From the NCBI RefSeq assembly GCF_001426545.1, contig NZ_LMEZ01000007.1:318478-382477 (forward strand): 64,000 nt of DNA. Direction: 5' to 3'. Made by a program: the position numbers and the translations under genes. Positions 24,908 through 33,908 of the stretch are shown here, piece after piece (the stretch's first letter is position 1; every line of letters starts with the position of its first letter). The notes below the pieces were generated by a model. That model saw nothing but the letters and a program-made list of their open reading frames with translations. It was not told where the DNA came from and ran no database searches. Source of the DNA: Mycobacterium sp. Root135 (GTDB taxonomy: Bacteria > Actinomycetota > Actinomycetes > Mycobacteriales > Mycobacteriaceae).

Positions 24908-26461
24908 GTGCCCGCGAAAGAGACGACCGGTGCCGACGCACTGATTCAGGCAGTGGCCCGACGTGGCGTCCAGGTCTGCTTCGCCAACCCCGGCACCACC
25001 GAAATGCCGTTGGTCGCCGCGCTCGACGAGGTGCCCGGCGTTCGGGCCGTGTTGGGCCTGCACGAAAACGTCTGCACGGGAGCCGCCGACGGCTACGCCA
25101 GGATCACCGGCCGTCCCGCGGTCACGCTGTTACACCTTGGCCCCGGCCTGGCGAACGGCTTGGCCAATCTTCACAACGCGCGGCGCGCTCGCACGCCCGT
25201 GGTGAACGTCGTCGGCGATCACGCCAGCTGGCACCTGCCGTACGACGCCCCGTTGACCTCCGACATCGCCGCCTTGGCCGGCACCGTCGGCTCCGTGCAC
25301 ACCACCACCAGTGCCGCGAGCGTCGACGAATGCACCAGTGCGGCAGTCGATCAGGCCTACCGCACCGGTGGCATCGCGACGATCGTCGTGTCGGCCGACC
25401 ACCAGCAGGACGTCGTCGAGCCGTCGGCGACACCGAGCGCGGACGTCGTCCGATACGGACAGGTGCTCGACGCCCACGTGCGCGAGGTCGCGGACCGGCT
25501 CCGCGCGGCGGGTCCGCGGTCGGTCCTCCTGCTCGGCGGCAATGCCCTCAGCCACGCGGGACAGCTTGCCGCGGCGCGTATTTCGGCCGGCACCGGGGCC
25601 ACACTGTACTGCGAGACGTTCCCGGCGCGCGCCGAGCGCGGCGGAGGGCTTCCCGACGTCGACCGGCTGCCCTACTTCCCCGAATACGCCGTTGCCGCCT
25701 TGAAGGAGGCCGACGCCGTCGTCGTGGCGGGCGCCGACGAGCCGGTCGCCTACTTCGGCTACGCCGGCATTCCCAGCGAGCTGGCGCCCCCGCACACCGT
25801 CGTCCACCTCGCCGACCCGCACAAGGACGCCGAGGCGGCGCTCGTGGCGCTCGCCGAACTCGTCGGCAGTCCAACGTCTTCCACCCCACCGGCTCCCCCT
25901 GAGCTGCCTGCCGCCGACCAGCCGCTGACCGGCCCAAGCGTCGGCGCCACCGTTGCCGCATGTCTGCCCGAGAACGCGATCGTCTCGGTCGAGGGAGGCA
26001 CGTGCGGCTACCCCTTCTACACCGCGTCGGCGGGGGCGGTCGCCCACACCGTGCTGACGAATACCGGTGGCGCGATAGGCCAAGGGCTCCCCGTCGCGCT
26101 CGGGGCCGCCCTCGCCGCGCCCGACCGTCGCGTCATCGCACTTCAGTCCGACGGCAGCGGCCTCTACACCCTGCAGGCGTTGTGGACGATGGCCAGGGAA
26201 CACACCAACGTCGTCGTCCTCATCGCGGCCAACCACACCTACAACGTGCTGCGTACCGAGCTGTCGCGCCACGACAACGCCGAGTTCGGCCCGCAGGCCA
26301 GCGCCCTGACCAGCCTGGCTGAACCCCAGATGGATTGGGTCGCACTCGCCACCGGATTCGGCGTGCCTGCTCGCCGGGTAGACCGGGTCGGCGCGCTGAG
26401 CTCCGCACTGCTCGACGCCCTCGCCTTGGACGGACCCCACCTGATCGAGATGGCCCTGTGA
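24908..26461 (+). CDS. Thiamine-diphosphate decarboxylase/synthase, benzoylformate decarboxylase-like
   Basis: 517 residues, three-domain TPP enzyme. The cofactor-activating Glu53 is in LHENVCTGAADGYAR. His76 in LLHLGPG occupies the site of the catalytic His of benzoylformate decarboxylase, whereas acetolactate synthases have a TSGPG-type loop. The C-terminal TPP/Mg motif is SDGSG...NHTYN. It may decarboxylate an aromatic 2-keto acid to an aldehyde, which the ALDH encoded next (GTGA overlap) would oxidise. GTG start at 24908, close after the operator and AAAGG. Acetolactate-synthase-like chemistry is the alternative. Confidence 0.82.
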   Translation: MPAKETTGADALIQAVARRGVQVCFANPGTTEMPLVAALDEVPGVRAVLGLHENVCTGAADGYARITGRPAVTLLHLGPGLANGLANLHNARRARTPVVNVVGDHASWHLPYDAPLTSDIAALAGTVGSVHTTTSAASVDECTSAAVDQAYRTGGIATIVVSADHQQDVVEPSATPSADVVRYGQVLDAHVREVADRLRAAGPRSVLLLGGNALSHAGQLAAARISAGTGATLYCETFPARAERGGGLPDVDRLPYFPEYAVAALKEADAVVVAGADEPVAYFGYAGIPSELAPPHTVVHLADPHKDAEAALVALAELVGSPTSSTPPAPPELPAADQPLTGPSVGATVAACLPENAIVSVEGGTCGYPFYTASAGAVAHTVLTNTGGAIGQGLPVALGAALAAPDRRVIALQSDGSGLYTLQALWTMAREHTNVVVLIAANHTYNVLRTELSRHDNAEFGPQASALTSLAEPQMDWVALATGFGVPARRVDRVGALSSALLDALALDGPHLIEMAL

Positions 26462-27987
26462 CCAGAGCCGAACTACCGACACTCCCGGCCTCGACGCCGC
26501 GCGCCGTGGCCGAGTTCATTGCTCGCGAGCATGGGCTCTTCATCGACGGCGCCTGGCGCGCAAATCATTCCGGGGAACGGTTGGTCAGCGTGAACCCCGC
26601 CACTGGTGCGCCGCTCGCCACCATCGCCGCGGGGAACGGCGCCGACGTCGACGCGGCCGTGTCCGCCGCACGGCGCGCGCTGTCCAACCCCGCCTGGCGT
26701 GACATCAATCCCCTGGAGCGCGGCGAACTGTTGCACCGGCTCGCCGAACTGGTCGAGGCCCACGCCGACGAACTCGCATTCATCGAATCGCTGGACAACG
26801 GCAAACCCCTCTCGGTGGCCCGCGCCGTCGACGCCGGGACAACCGTCAAGTTGTTCCGCTACTTCGCCGGCTGGCCAAGCAAGTTCGAGGGCTCGACGAT
26901 CCCGCTCTCACCCCGCAACGGGATGCGCATCCTCAACTACACCGTGCACGAGCCGGTGGGCGTCGTGGGAGCCATCGTGCCGTGGAACTTTCCGATGTCG
27001 ATGGCGTCGTGGAAGCTCGCACCGGCATTGGCGACCGGAAACACCTTGGTGCTCAAGCCCGCCGAGGAGACGTCCCTGTCGACGCTGAGGTTGGCCGAGC
27101 TGATCTCCGAAGCCGGTTTCCCACCCGGGGTGGTCAACGTCGTCACCGGCCTCGGGACGGTCGTCGGTGCGGCGATCGCCGAACACCATGGCGTGGACAA
27201 GGTGGCCTTCACTGGCTCAACAGAGGTGGGACGGCGCATCACCACCGCCGCCACGGGCAACATGAAGAAGGTCTCCCTCGAACTCGGCGGGAAGTCGCCA
27301 CACATCGTCCTTGCCGACGCCGACCCGATGGCAGTCGCCGCCGCGGCCGCCGACGGCATCTTCTTCAACCAGGGCCAAACCTGCACCGCGGGATCACGGT
27401 TGTACGTCCACGCCGACGTCTACGACGACGTGATGTCCGCCCTGATCGACAAGGCCAGAAACATCGTGGTCGGCCCCGGCCAAGACCCCGCCACCCAGAT
27501 GGGTCCGCTGGTGTCCGCGCGTCAACTCGAAACCGTCAGTGGCTACGTGCAATCCGGCGTCAGCCAGGGTGCGACACTCGCGACCGGTGGCATCACTCCG
27601 GCGGGGCTCGACGAGCAATACCGCGGCGGCTACTTCCTTGCTCCGACAGTGTTGTCGGAGACCACCCAATCGATGCGGGTGGTGCAGGAAGAGATCTTCG
27701 GACCCGTCCTGGTGGCGATGCCGTGGCGAGACGTCGACGACCTGATCGAGAAGGCCAACGACTCGCCGTACGGGCTGGCGGCCGGCATCTGGACCAACGA
27801 CATCACCGCCGCACACCGCATCGCCGCGGCCGTGAAGGCGGGCACCGTCTGGATCAACTGCTACAACCTGACCGATCCCGCATCTCCGTTCGGCGGCTAC
27901 AAGCAGTCCGGCTGGGGCCGCGAGATGGGTCGCGGAGTGCTGGAACAATACACCGAGACCAAGAGCGTATGGGTGAATCTCACATGA
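26458..27987 (+). CDS. Aldehyde dehydrogenase
   Basis: 509 residues from the GTG at 26458, overlapping the TPP-enzyme stop. Nucleophile Cys309 (NQGQTCTAGSR), Glu in LELGGKSPH, PWNFPMSMASWK and FTGSTEVGRR segments. The NCYNLTDPASPFGGYKQSGWGREMG C-terminal block resembles betaine/phenylacetaldehyde-type ALDHs. Together with the upstream decarboxylase it forms a 2-keto acid to aldehyde to acid sequence. The stop overlaps the SDR start (ATGA). Confidence 0.92.
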   Translation: MTRAELPTLPASTPRAVAEFIAREHGLFIDGAWRANHSGERLVSVNPATGAPLATIAAGNGADVDAAVSAARRALSNPAWRDINPLERGELLHRLAELVEAHADELAFIESLDNGKPLSVARAVDAGTTVKLFRYFAGWPSKFEGSTIPLSPRNGMRILNYTVHEPVGVVGAIVPWNFPMSMASWKLAPALATGNTLVLKPAEETSLSTLRLAELISEAGFPPGVVNVVTGLGTVVGAAIAEHHGVDKVAFTGSTEVGRRITTAATGNMKKVSLELGGKSPHIVLADADPMAVAAAAADGIFFNQGQTCTAGSRLYVHADVYDDVMSALIDKARNIVVGPGQDPATQMGPLVSARQLETVSGYVQSGVSQGATLATGGITPAGLDEQYRGGYFLAPTVLSETTQSMRVVQEEIFGPVLVAMPWRDVDDLIEKANDSPYGLAAGIWTNDITAAHRIAAAVKAGTVWINCYNLTDPASPFGGYKQSGWGREMGRGVLEQYTETKSVWVNLT

Positions 27988-28778
27988 GCACAACGGAATT
28001 GAAGGACCAGGTCGCGATCGTCACCGGCGGCGGCCTCGGCATCGGCAAGGCGGTCACCCGGGCCCTCGCCCTGCGTGGCGCGACGGTCGTCATCGCCGCC
28101 AGACGCCTGGCGATCCTGGAGGCGACCGCCGCAGAGATCACCGCTGAAACCGGTGCCAGAATCGTGCCGGTGGTCGCCGACACCACCGACACCCAATCGG
28201 TCGAAGCGATGGCCGAGGCCGCCGCCCAGGTCGGACGGCTCAGCATCCTCGTCAACGGCGCCGCGGCACCGGCCGGGTTGGTGCGCAACGACATCGCCGA
28301 CGCCGACCCCGAAGCACTGCTGGCCGACCTGAACACAAAGGTCGTCGGATACTTCCGCTGCATCAAGGCGGTCGCACCCCACATGCGAGCACACCACTAC
28401 GGCCGCATCGTGAACATCGGCGGGCTGACCGGCCGCTCCAGTCACGCCCTGTCGGGGATGCGCAACCTGGCGATCGTCCACATGACCAAGGCGTTGTCGG
28501 ATCAGTTGGGACCGGACGGCGTCACCGTCAACACCCTGCACCCGGGAGTGGTGGAGACCGAGCACATTCACGAGCTGTACGCCAAGAATGCTGCGGCTCA
28601 GGGCATCACGCCAGAACAGGTCGAGCAGAACTTCGTCGACCGCACCCCGATCCGCCGGATCCTCACCGCAGCCGAGGTCGCCGACGCGGTGGCCTTCTTC
28701 GCCGGTCCCACCGCGGGCGGCATCACCGGCGAGTCGCTGGGCGTCGACGGCGGGCTCACCCGCGGCATCTTCCTCTAA
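27984..28778 (+). CDS. SDR-family protein lacking the Tyr-Lys catalytic pair
   Basis: 264 residues, Rossmann fold with the SDR cofactor loop TGGGLGIG (14-21) and the NGAA motif (91-94). The catalytic YxxxK is not found: the aligned segment is S157-G-M-R-N161, and the preceding Ser is replaced in NIGG. The downstream strand and the HPG motif (NTLHPGVVETE) are normal, so this is not a frameshift. It may bind NAD(P) without classical reduction, or use other residues. Start ATG 27984 overlaps the ALDH stop. Confidence 0.8.
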   Translation: MSTTELKDQVAIVTGGGLGIGKAVTRALALRGATVVIAARRLAILEATAAEITAETGARIVPVVADTTDTQSVEAMAEAAAQVGRLSILVNGAAAPAGLVRNDIADADPEALLADLNTKVVGYFRCIKAVAPHMRAHHYGRIVNIGGLTGRSSHALSGMRNLAIVHMTKALSDQLGPDGVTVNTLHPGVVETEHIHELYAKNAAAQGITPEQVEQNFVDRTPIRRILTAAEVADAVAFFAGPTAGGITGESLGVDGGLTRGIFL

Positions 28779-28806
28779 CCCCACCACTGCCGAAAGGAAC
28801 ATTCAC

Positions 28807-29835
28807 ATGTTGGGCACCATTCTCGTAGCAACCGCCGGACAGGGCGTGCTACGCAGCAACGACGACGGCGCCACCTGGAGTCGCATTCCCCTCGACCAGG
28901 GCCTCGAATTCGACTCCACCGTGCGCACGTTGGCCGTGCACCCCGAGCAGCCGAACGTCGTCTACGCCGGCGCCGAAGTCGGCCTCGGCCGCAGCGACGA
29001 CGCCGGAACACATTGGACGCGAGTCGATTCGCCGTTCAACGACCAGCAGGTCTGGGCGATCGCCGTCGACCCCCACGATCCGGATTCCATCACCGTCGGC
29101 ACCGGAGCACCGTCGCGGGCCGTCATGTACCGCACCGGTGACGCCGGTGTCACCTGGGACCGGCTCTCCCCCGAACTTCCCGAGAAGTGCGCCGGGGTCA
29201 GCAAGCCACGAATCCTGACCATCACCTACGACCACGTCGACGGCAAGTCGGTGTGGTTCGGCGTCGAGGAGGGCGGCTTGTGGCGCAGCCGCGACCGCGG
29301 CGACGACTGGGAACGTCTCGACGGTGCGGAGGACACCCTGCCCGACGGCGTCACCCACTCCGACGTGCACTGCATCGTGGTCCTCGACGGCCCGCCGAAG
29401 ACGATCGTCGTCGTCGTCGTCAACGCCTTCTTCGTCAGTCAGGACGACGGCCTGACGTGGAAGCGCACCGGCACCAAGTCGACCTGGGGCATCTACTACA
29501 CCCGTCTGGTCGCACGCATTCCTGGCACCAACTCGCTGCTGCTGGGAATCGGTGACGGAACCCCGGGCACGACGACTCGGATCTTCCGATCCGACGACCT
29601 CACCCAGACCTGGACCGAGGCCACCCTCGACGTCCCGGCGACCTCGACGGTGTGGGGCTTCGGCCAGCACTCCTCCGATCCAGACCTCGTCTTCGCAGGC
29701 ACCAAGTACGGCAACCTGTTCCGGTCCACCGACGGAGGCCGCAGCTTCACCAAGGAGTGGCGAGACTTCCCCGAGATCACCGACGTGGCGTGGACGCCGG
29801 CCGTGGCCGCCGACCCGCCTGCAGTTCACCACTAA
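28807..29835 (+). CDS. BNR/YCF48-type beta-propeller protein
   Basis: 342 residues of repeated blades carrying Asp-box motifs such as SNDDGATWSR, SDDAGTHWTR, TGDAGVTWDR, SRDRGDDWER, SQDDGLTWKR and STDGGRSF, as in sialidase/sortilin/YCF48 propellers. No signal peptide or membrane helix, so it is cytoplasmic. Ribosome site AAAGGAA before the ATG at 28807. No enzyme function can be inferred; in this operon a lactonase-like or scaffold role is possible. Confidence 0.85.
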   Translation: MLGTILVATAGQGVLRSNDDGATWSRIPLDQGLEFDSTVRTLAVHPEQPNVVYAGAEVGLGRSDDAGTHWTRVDSPFNDQQVWAIAVDPHDPDSITVGTGAPSRAVMYRTGDAGVTWDRLSPELPEKCAGVSKPRILTITYDHVDGKSVWFGVEEGGLWRSRDRGDDWERLDGAEDTLPDGVTHSDVHCIVVLDGPPKTIVVVVVNAFFVSQDDGLTWKRTGTKSTWGIYYTRLVARIPGTNSLLLGIGDGTPGTTTRIFRSDDLTQTWTEATLDVPATSTVWGFGQHSSDPDLVFAGTKYGNLFRSTDGGRSFTKEWRDFPEITDVAWTPAVAADPPAVHH

Positions 29836-29858
29836 GTCGAACCCGAAGCGGAGTCACC

Positions 29859-30344
29859 ATGACCGAAACCGTTCCAACGTCCACCGCCACGCCCGTCGTC
29901 GTGCGCACCCATCTCTCGCTGTACGTCCGAGACCCGGAAGCCTCCGGGCAGTGGTTCGCCGACGTGCTGAACATGAAGATCACCGCGCGCGGACCGCAGT
30001 GGGTGTTCCTCTCGTTCGGCCGCAAGCACCACGACCTGGCGCTGATCCGTGCTGAGGAGGGTGCTCACCAAGGCGGCCTTGGCATGCAGCACTACGGCCT
30101 CGAGATCCAAGGAGACGTCGACGAGCTGCGGCGGCTGTACGCGATGCTGCTGTCCAAGGGGGTGGAGGTGGTCAAGACCACCGACCATCGCGTCGGAATC
30201 GGCCTGTACTTCGAGGATCCGGACGGCAACCGATTCGAGTTCTTCTCCGAGACCATCACCGACGACGCCGAGGGGCAACGCGTGCTTGGCGAGCACAACG
30301 CGCCAAGCACGCCCATCGATCTCGAACCCCTCTACGACCATTAG
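29859..30344 (+). CDS. VOC-family (glyoxalase/extradiol dioxygenase-like) protein
   Basis: 161 residues, one VOC module pair. Metal ligands of the type I extradiol/glyoxalase pattern are visible: His in THLSLYVRD, His in QHYGLEI, and Glu in DPDGNRFEFFSE. Could be a single-domain dioxygenase, isomerase or lyase acting on an aromatic or keto-acid intermediate. Belongs to the IclR-linked operon, 23 bases after the propeller gene. Confidence 0.85.
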   Translation: MTETVPTSTATPVVVRTHLSLYVRDPEASGQWFADVLNMKITARGPQWVFLSFGRKHHDLALIRAEEGAHQGGLGMQHYGLEIQGDVDELRRLYAMLLSKGVEVVKTTDHRVGIGLYFEDPDGNRFEFFSETITDDAEGQRVLGEHNAPSTPIDLEPLYDH

Positions 30345-30364
30345 CCACCGACTTCCAAGGATTC

Positions 30365-30973
30365 ATGACCATGCCCAGTGACAATTTCGGCGCCTATCAC
30401 ATCCGCAAGTGGTTCCTGCACGTCGAGGAAACCCTCGCCAACGAGACAGGGCAGCTCCCCGACGGCGCACCGGTGCGCAAGTTCGTCATTTCGGCGGCGA
30501 TCCACAACCCCTACGCCAATCGCTTCAGCGCCGACCTCGGCGACATCGTCGACGGCTCAGAGGAGTTGGGCCGCGAGTTCGGGCGCCGGGCCAGGGAGGC
30601 CGCCGGAACGGCAGGCGTCCAGAGCTACGGCAAGGCGGCCATGGTCGGCATCGGTGGCGAATACGAGCACGGAAACGCCTTCCTGACGCAGACATTCGCC
30701 GACCCCGTGCGCCAAGCCATCGGCGGCGGCAAGTCGTGGGTGCCGTCCACCGGCAAGGTCGCCGGCCCCGGAGCCACCGTCGACATCCCACTGGCACACA
30801 AGGATGCGCTGTACGTCCGGTCGCACTACGACACGGTGTCGGTCAGTTACGGTGACGCACCGCGCGCCGACGAGGTGGTCGTCGCCTTCGCGTTCTCCTC
30901 ACGCGGCCGACTGCACGCCCGTCTCGGTGGGCTCGACGTCGCCGACGTCCGCGGCGACGACGGCCTGCACTGA
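30365..30973 (+). CDS. Amino acid synthesis (PF06684/DUF1185) family protein
   Basis: 202 residues, close to the usual size of this family. Features seen are the N-terminal IRKWFLHVEETLANE, a KAAMVGIGGEYEHGNAFL block and the C-terminal HYDTVSVSYGDAPRADEVVVAFAF. The family's biochemical role is not established; members occur near amidase, decarboxylase and aromatic genes. Start ATG 30365; a second ATG at 30371 is equally possible. Co-directional with its neighbours. Confidence 0.78.
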   Translation: MTMPSDNFGAYHIRKWFLHVEETLANETGQLPDGAPVRKFVISAAIHNPYANRFSADLGDIVDGSEELGREFGRRAREAAGTAGVQSYGKAAMVGIGGEYEHGNAFLTQTFADPVRQAIGGGKSWVPSTGKVAGPGATVDIPLAHKDALYVRSHYDTVSVSYGDAPRADEVVVAFAFSSRGRLHARLGGLDVADVRGDDGLH

Positions 30974-30977
30974 CGTC

Positions 30978-31817
30978 GTGGGGTCACCGGTCAGCACCAC
31001 CGTCCTCCTCAACGGCCTGCACCAGCGGCACCTCGTGTGGGGTGACAGCACTCGTCCCCCGGTGCTGGCCCTGCACGGACTGCGCAGCTACGCCCACACC
31101 TGGGGCACCGTCGCGACCGCGCTGGCGGGCGACCATCTGGTCGTCGCGCCGGACTTCCGCGGCCGCGGCGACAGCGATTGGGATCCCGGGCGGGACTACT
31201 TCACCAACGCCTACGTCTCCGACGTGGAGGCCCTCGTCGACCACCTCGGCCTCGACCGGTTCGCCGTCGTCGGGCACTCGATGGGCGGCTCGGTCGGGTA
31301 TGCCTACGCGGCCCGCCATCCCGACCGGGTCAGCAAGCTCGTCGTCGAGGACATCGGGCCCGGATCGTCGACCGCGACGGCGGGGGCCGACCGGGTGATC
31401 CGCGAGATGACCTCGACCCCAAGCGACTTCGAGTCACTGGAGGCAGTGCACGCCTACTGGCGCGGCATCCGACCGGCCATCGGCGACGACGCGCTCGCCT
31501 CCCGCATCGCCCACACCGTTCGCGAACTCGGCGACGGACGGTGGGGTTGGAAACTCGACATGGCGGGCATCGCCGCGGCCCGGCTCAGCGGCGACCCGGC
31601 CGGATCGGTCGACCTGTGGGAGTGCGTGGAATCGCTCCGGTGCCCGACGCTGGTCGTTCGCGGGGGGCAGTCCGACTTCCTGCCGGAGAGCATCTGCGCC
31701 GACATGGTCCGACGTCAGCCGCTGTTGCGCTGGGCCGAGGTCCCCGGCGCCGGTCACTACGTGCACGACGACGACCCCGCCACCTTCGTAGGACTGGTGG
31801 CCGACTTCCTGCGCTGA
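30978..31817 (+). CDS. Alpha/beta-fold hydrolase
   Basis: 279 residues from GTG 30978. HGLRSYAHTW oxyanion segment, nucleophile Ser in VVGHSMGGSVG, Asp after VVRGGQSDFLP, and His in VPGAGHYVHDDDP: a complete catalytic triad. Resembles C-C or ester hydrolases of aromatic pathways. Last gene of the seven-gene operon beginning at 24908. Confidence 0.87.
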   Translation: MGSPVSTTVLLNGLHQRHLVWGDSTRPPVLALHGLRSYAHTWGTVATALAGDHLVVAPDFRGRGDSDWDPGRDYFTNAYVSDVEALVDHLGLDRFAVVGHSMGGSVGYAYAARHPDRVSKLVVEDIGPGSSTATAGADRVIREMTSTPSDFESLEAVHAYWRGIRPAIGDDALASRIAHTVRELGDGRWGWKLDMAGIAAARLSGDPAGSVDLWECVESLRCPTLVVRGGQSDFLPESICADMVRRQPLLRWAEVPGAGHYVHDDDPATFVGLVADFLR

Positions 31818-31859
31818 GTGGGGCGCACGCTGACGCTGAGAGTGCGGCCCAGCCGACGA

Positions 31860-32477
31860 CTATCGCAGCACCGCAACGGGTTTGCGAAAGACGACGACGT
31901 CCTTCCACCGACTCCCACGCGCAATGGCCAGTTCGAATCCGTGCGGTTCGGCCAGCGCGCGCAATTCGGGCAGAGTCAACCGATCCGGATCGGGGAACGA
32001 CTCGTGGAACACCAGCACTCCCCCGGGCTTGACGATCCGCGCCAGCGACCGAAGGCACGCGTCCTTGTCGGGCACCTCACCGATGACCTCTGCCAGGAAG
32101 GCGGCGTCGAATTGACCGTCGGCAAAGGGAAGTTCGGCGTCCGCACTCCCCGCGTGATAATCCACGTTCTTGTGTCCGGCACCGTCGAGCTTCCTGCGCG
32201 CCTTGTCCAACATCTCGGGTTGGATGTCGAAGAGAACCAGCCGTCCGGTGGTGAGCCGTCGAGCGATCTCGACGCTGAAGAACCCCGGCCCCGGTCCGAT
32301 CTCCACGACGCTTTCGCCACCGTTGAGACCGATCGCATCGATGCTGGCCGACGGATTCTCCAGCGCCCGCCGCAGCGGGTTGTCCAACAGTCCGGCTATC
32401 TGATGCGGATAGGGGAAGTCACCAATTCTCTTGCGTAGCAATCTCAGTAACAACGGCACGGGCACCTCGATCCGCAT
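31860..32477 (-). CDS. Class I SAM-dependent methyltransferase
   Basis: About 205 residues from the ATG at 32477 (an ATG at 32555 would add 26 residues). SAM-binding motif I is VVEIGPGPGFFSVEIA; post-I is LVLFDIQPEMLDKA; the later DAAFLAEVIGEVPD strand also fits. The preceding DFPYPHQIAGLLDNPLRR segment is seen in membrane-associated or quinone/lipid-like methyltransferases of mycobacteria. The substrate is unknown. Convergent with the hydrolase operon, 42 bases away; an imperfect GC-rich hairpin lies between. Confidence 0.82.
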   Translation of the reverse strand: MRIEVPVPLLLRLLRKRIGDFPYPHQIAGLLDNPLRRALENPSASIDAIGLNGGESVVEIGPGPGFFSVEIARRLTTGRLVLFDIQPEMLDKARRKLDGAGHKNVDYHAGSADAELPFADGQFDAAFLAEVIGEVPDKDACLRSLARIVKPGGVLVFHESFPDPDRLTLPELRALAEPHGFELAIARGSRWKDVVVFRKPVAVLR

Positions 32478-32636
32478 TCGGGTTGCACCCAAGATAGCCG
32501 CCGACGAGCTCTTCGTGGGGGCCACGTCGCCGCTGAGTCGCCGCACCACCAGCATGTGCCCACGACCGCTGCCATGGCCCGGTCAGCGGACCATGACAGT
32601 TGCGGCCCCATTCGCACTCGACTACAAACCCATCAG

Positions 32637-33908
32637 GTGAGCACGACGCGGCGAATGGACGAAGACCCGCCTCGGCGGATGCGGGACCTGTTGATCGATC
32701 GCAGGTTCGGGAGCATCTTCTGGGGGAAGTTCGTGTCCTCGAACGGAATTTGGATTCACGGTGTGACCGCGGCCATCGCGATCTTCGCCGCGACCGGATC
32801 CACCTCGGCCGTGGCCCTGGTCGCCACGGCTCAGTTCGCTCCCCAACTTCTGACGCCGTGGAGCGGCAGCTGGTCCGACCGCGGTTGGGAGCGATTTCAG
32901 CTCATCAGCGGCCGAGTGCTCTGCACTCTCGGGTCGGCCATCTGTGCTGTGGCGATGATCTTTTGGGGCGACGGCGGCTGGGGCACGGCGACGCCGCTCG
33001 TCGTCGGCACCGCGGCAGTCGGCATCGGCTTTGCGGTGGGCGGTCCCTCGCAACAAGCCGTCATCCCTCGCCTGGTCCGGCCGTGCGAACTGCCGACCGC
33101 CATCGCCATGAATACCGCGCCTTTGACGATGGCCCGCATCATGGGCCCCGGCGCGGGCGCCCTCCTTGCTGCCCAATGGGGCGCTGCAGCAGCGTTTCTG
33201 GTTGCCATGGTCTGCCACGCGGTGTTCACAGTGATACTCGTCGTGGTTCGGATCCCGCGTGGGGCGGCCGCCGGCAAGGACGACGACTCCTCCATCAGGC
33301 ACGCCCTGTCCTACCTGCATCACCGTCGGCCCCTGCTCTTTGCGCTCTTCGCAGTGATGGCGTCAGGGATCGGAGCGGAGCCGACCTTGACAACCGCACC
33401 CGCGCTTGCCAACGAACTTCACGGCGGTGCCTATTTGGTGGGCACACTGAGCATCGCGTTCGGTGTCGGTTCCGCGATCGGCTTGATGATGCTGGGTGTC
33501 GTCGTCCGGCGCACATCCCAGGAGTGGGCCACGACGGCGGGTCTCGTCGTCATGGTCGTCGGACTAGGCATCACGGCGGCACTGCCCACGGTGGCGGCCG
33601 CACTTGGCGGCTTCACCCTCGTCGGTGCCGGTTTCGTAATGACGCTGACGGCAGCGACATCCTTGGTACAAGAGCGGATTCCGGACAATCTCCGGGGACG
33701 CATCATGGCGTTCTGGTTGCTGAGCTTCGTCGGCGCGCGCCCGGTGACCGCACTGTGCATTGGTCCGCTCGCGGACGCGACGTCTCCGGGCGCTGCCATC
33801 GGCGCCGTCGCCGGGGTGCTGGCGGTCGCCGCGGTTGCATGCCAACCGCGGCGCCTCCGGCACACCGCGTCTAGCCCAGGTTTAGGAACGTCGTCTGCGT
33901 CTCGGTGA
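32637..33908 (+). CDS. MFS transporter (EntS/MFS_3-like exporter)
   Basis: 423 residues from the GTG at 32637 (an ATG at 32655 is possible). About ten to twelve hydrophobic segments. FWGKFVSSNGIWIHGVTAAIAIF at the N-terminus and PWSGSWSDRGWERFQLISGR in loop 2-3 fit the macrolide/enterobactin exporter group. Probably a proton-driven efflux pump. Its last 38 bases overlap the convergent ALDH gene; no terminator is seen. Confidence 0.8.
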   Translation: MSTTRRMDEDPPRRMRDLLIDRRFGSIFWGKFVSSNGIWIHGVTAAIAIFAATGSTSAVALVATAQFAPQLLTPWSGSWSDRGWERFQLISGRVLCTLGSAICAVAMIFWGDGGWGTATPLVVGTAAVGIGFAVGGPSQQAVIPRLVRPCELPTAIAMNTAPLTMARIMGPGAGALLAAQWGAAAAFLVAMVCHAVFTVILVVVRIPRGAAAGKDDDSSIRHALSYLHHRRPLLFALFAVMASGIGAEPTLTTAPALANELHGGAYLVGTLSIAFGVGSAIGLMMLGVVVRRTSQEWATTAGLVVMVVGLGITAALPTVAAALGGFTLVGAGFVMTLTAATSLVQERIPDNLRGRIMAFWLLSFVGARPVTALCIGPLADATSPGAAIGAVAGVLAVAAVACQPRRLRHTASSPGLGTSSASR

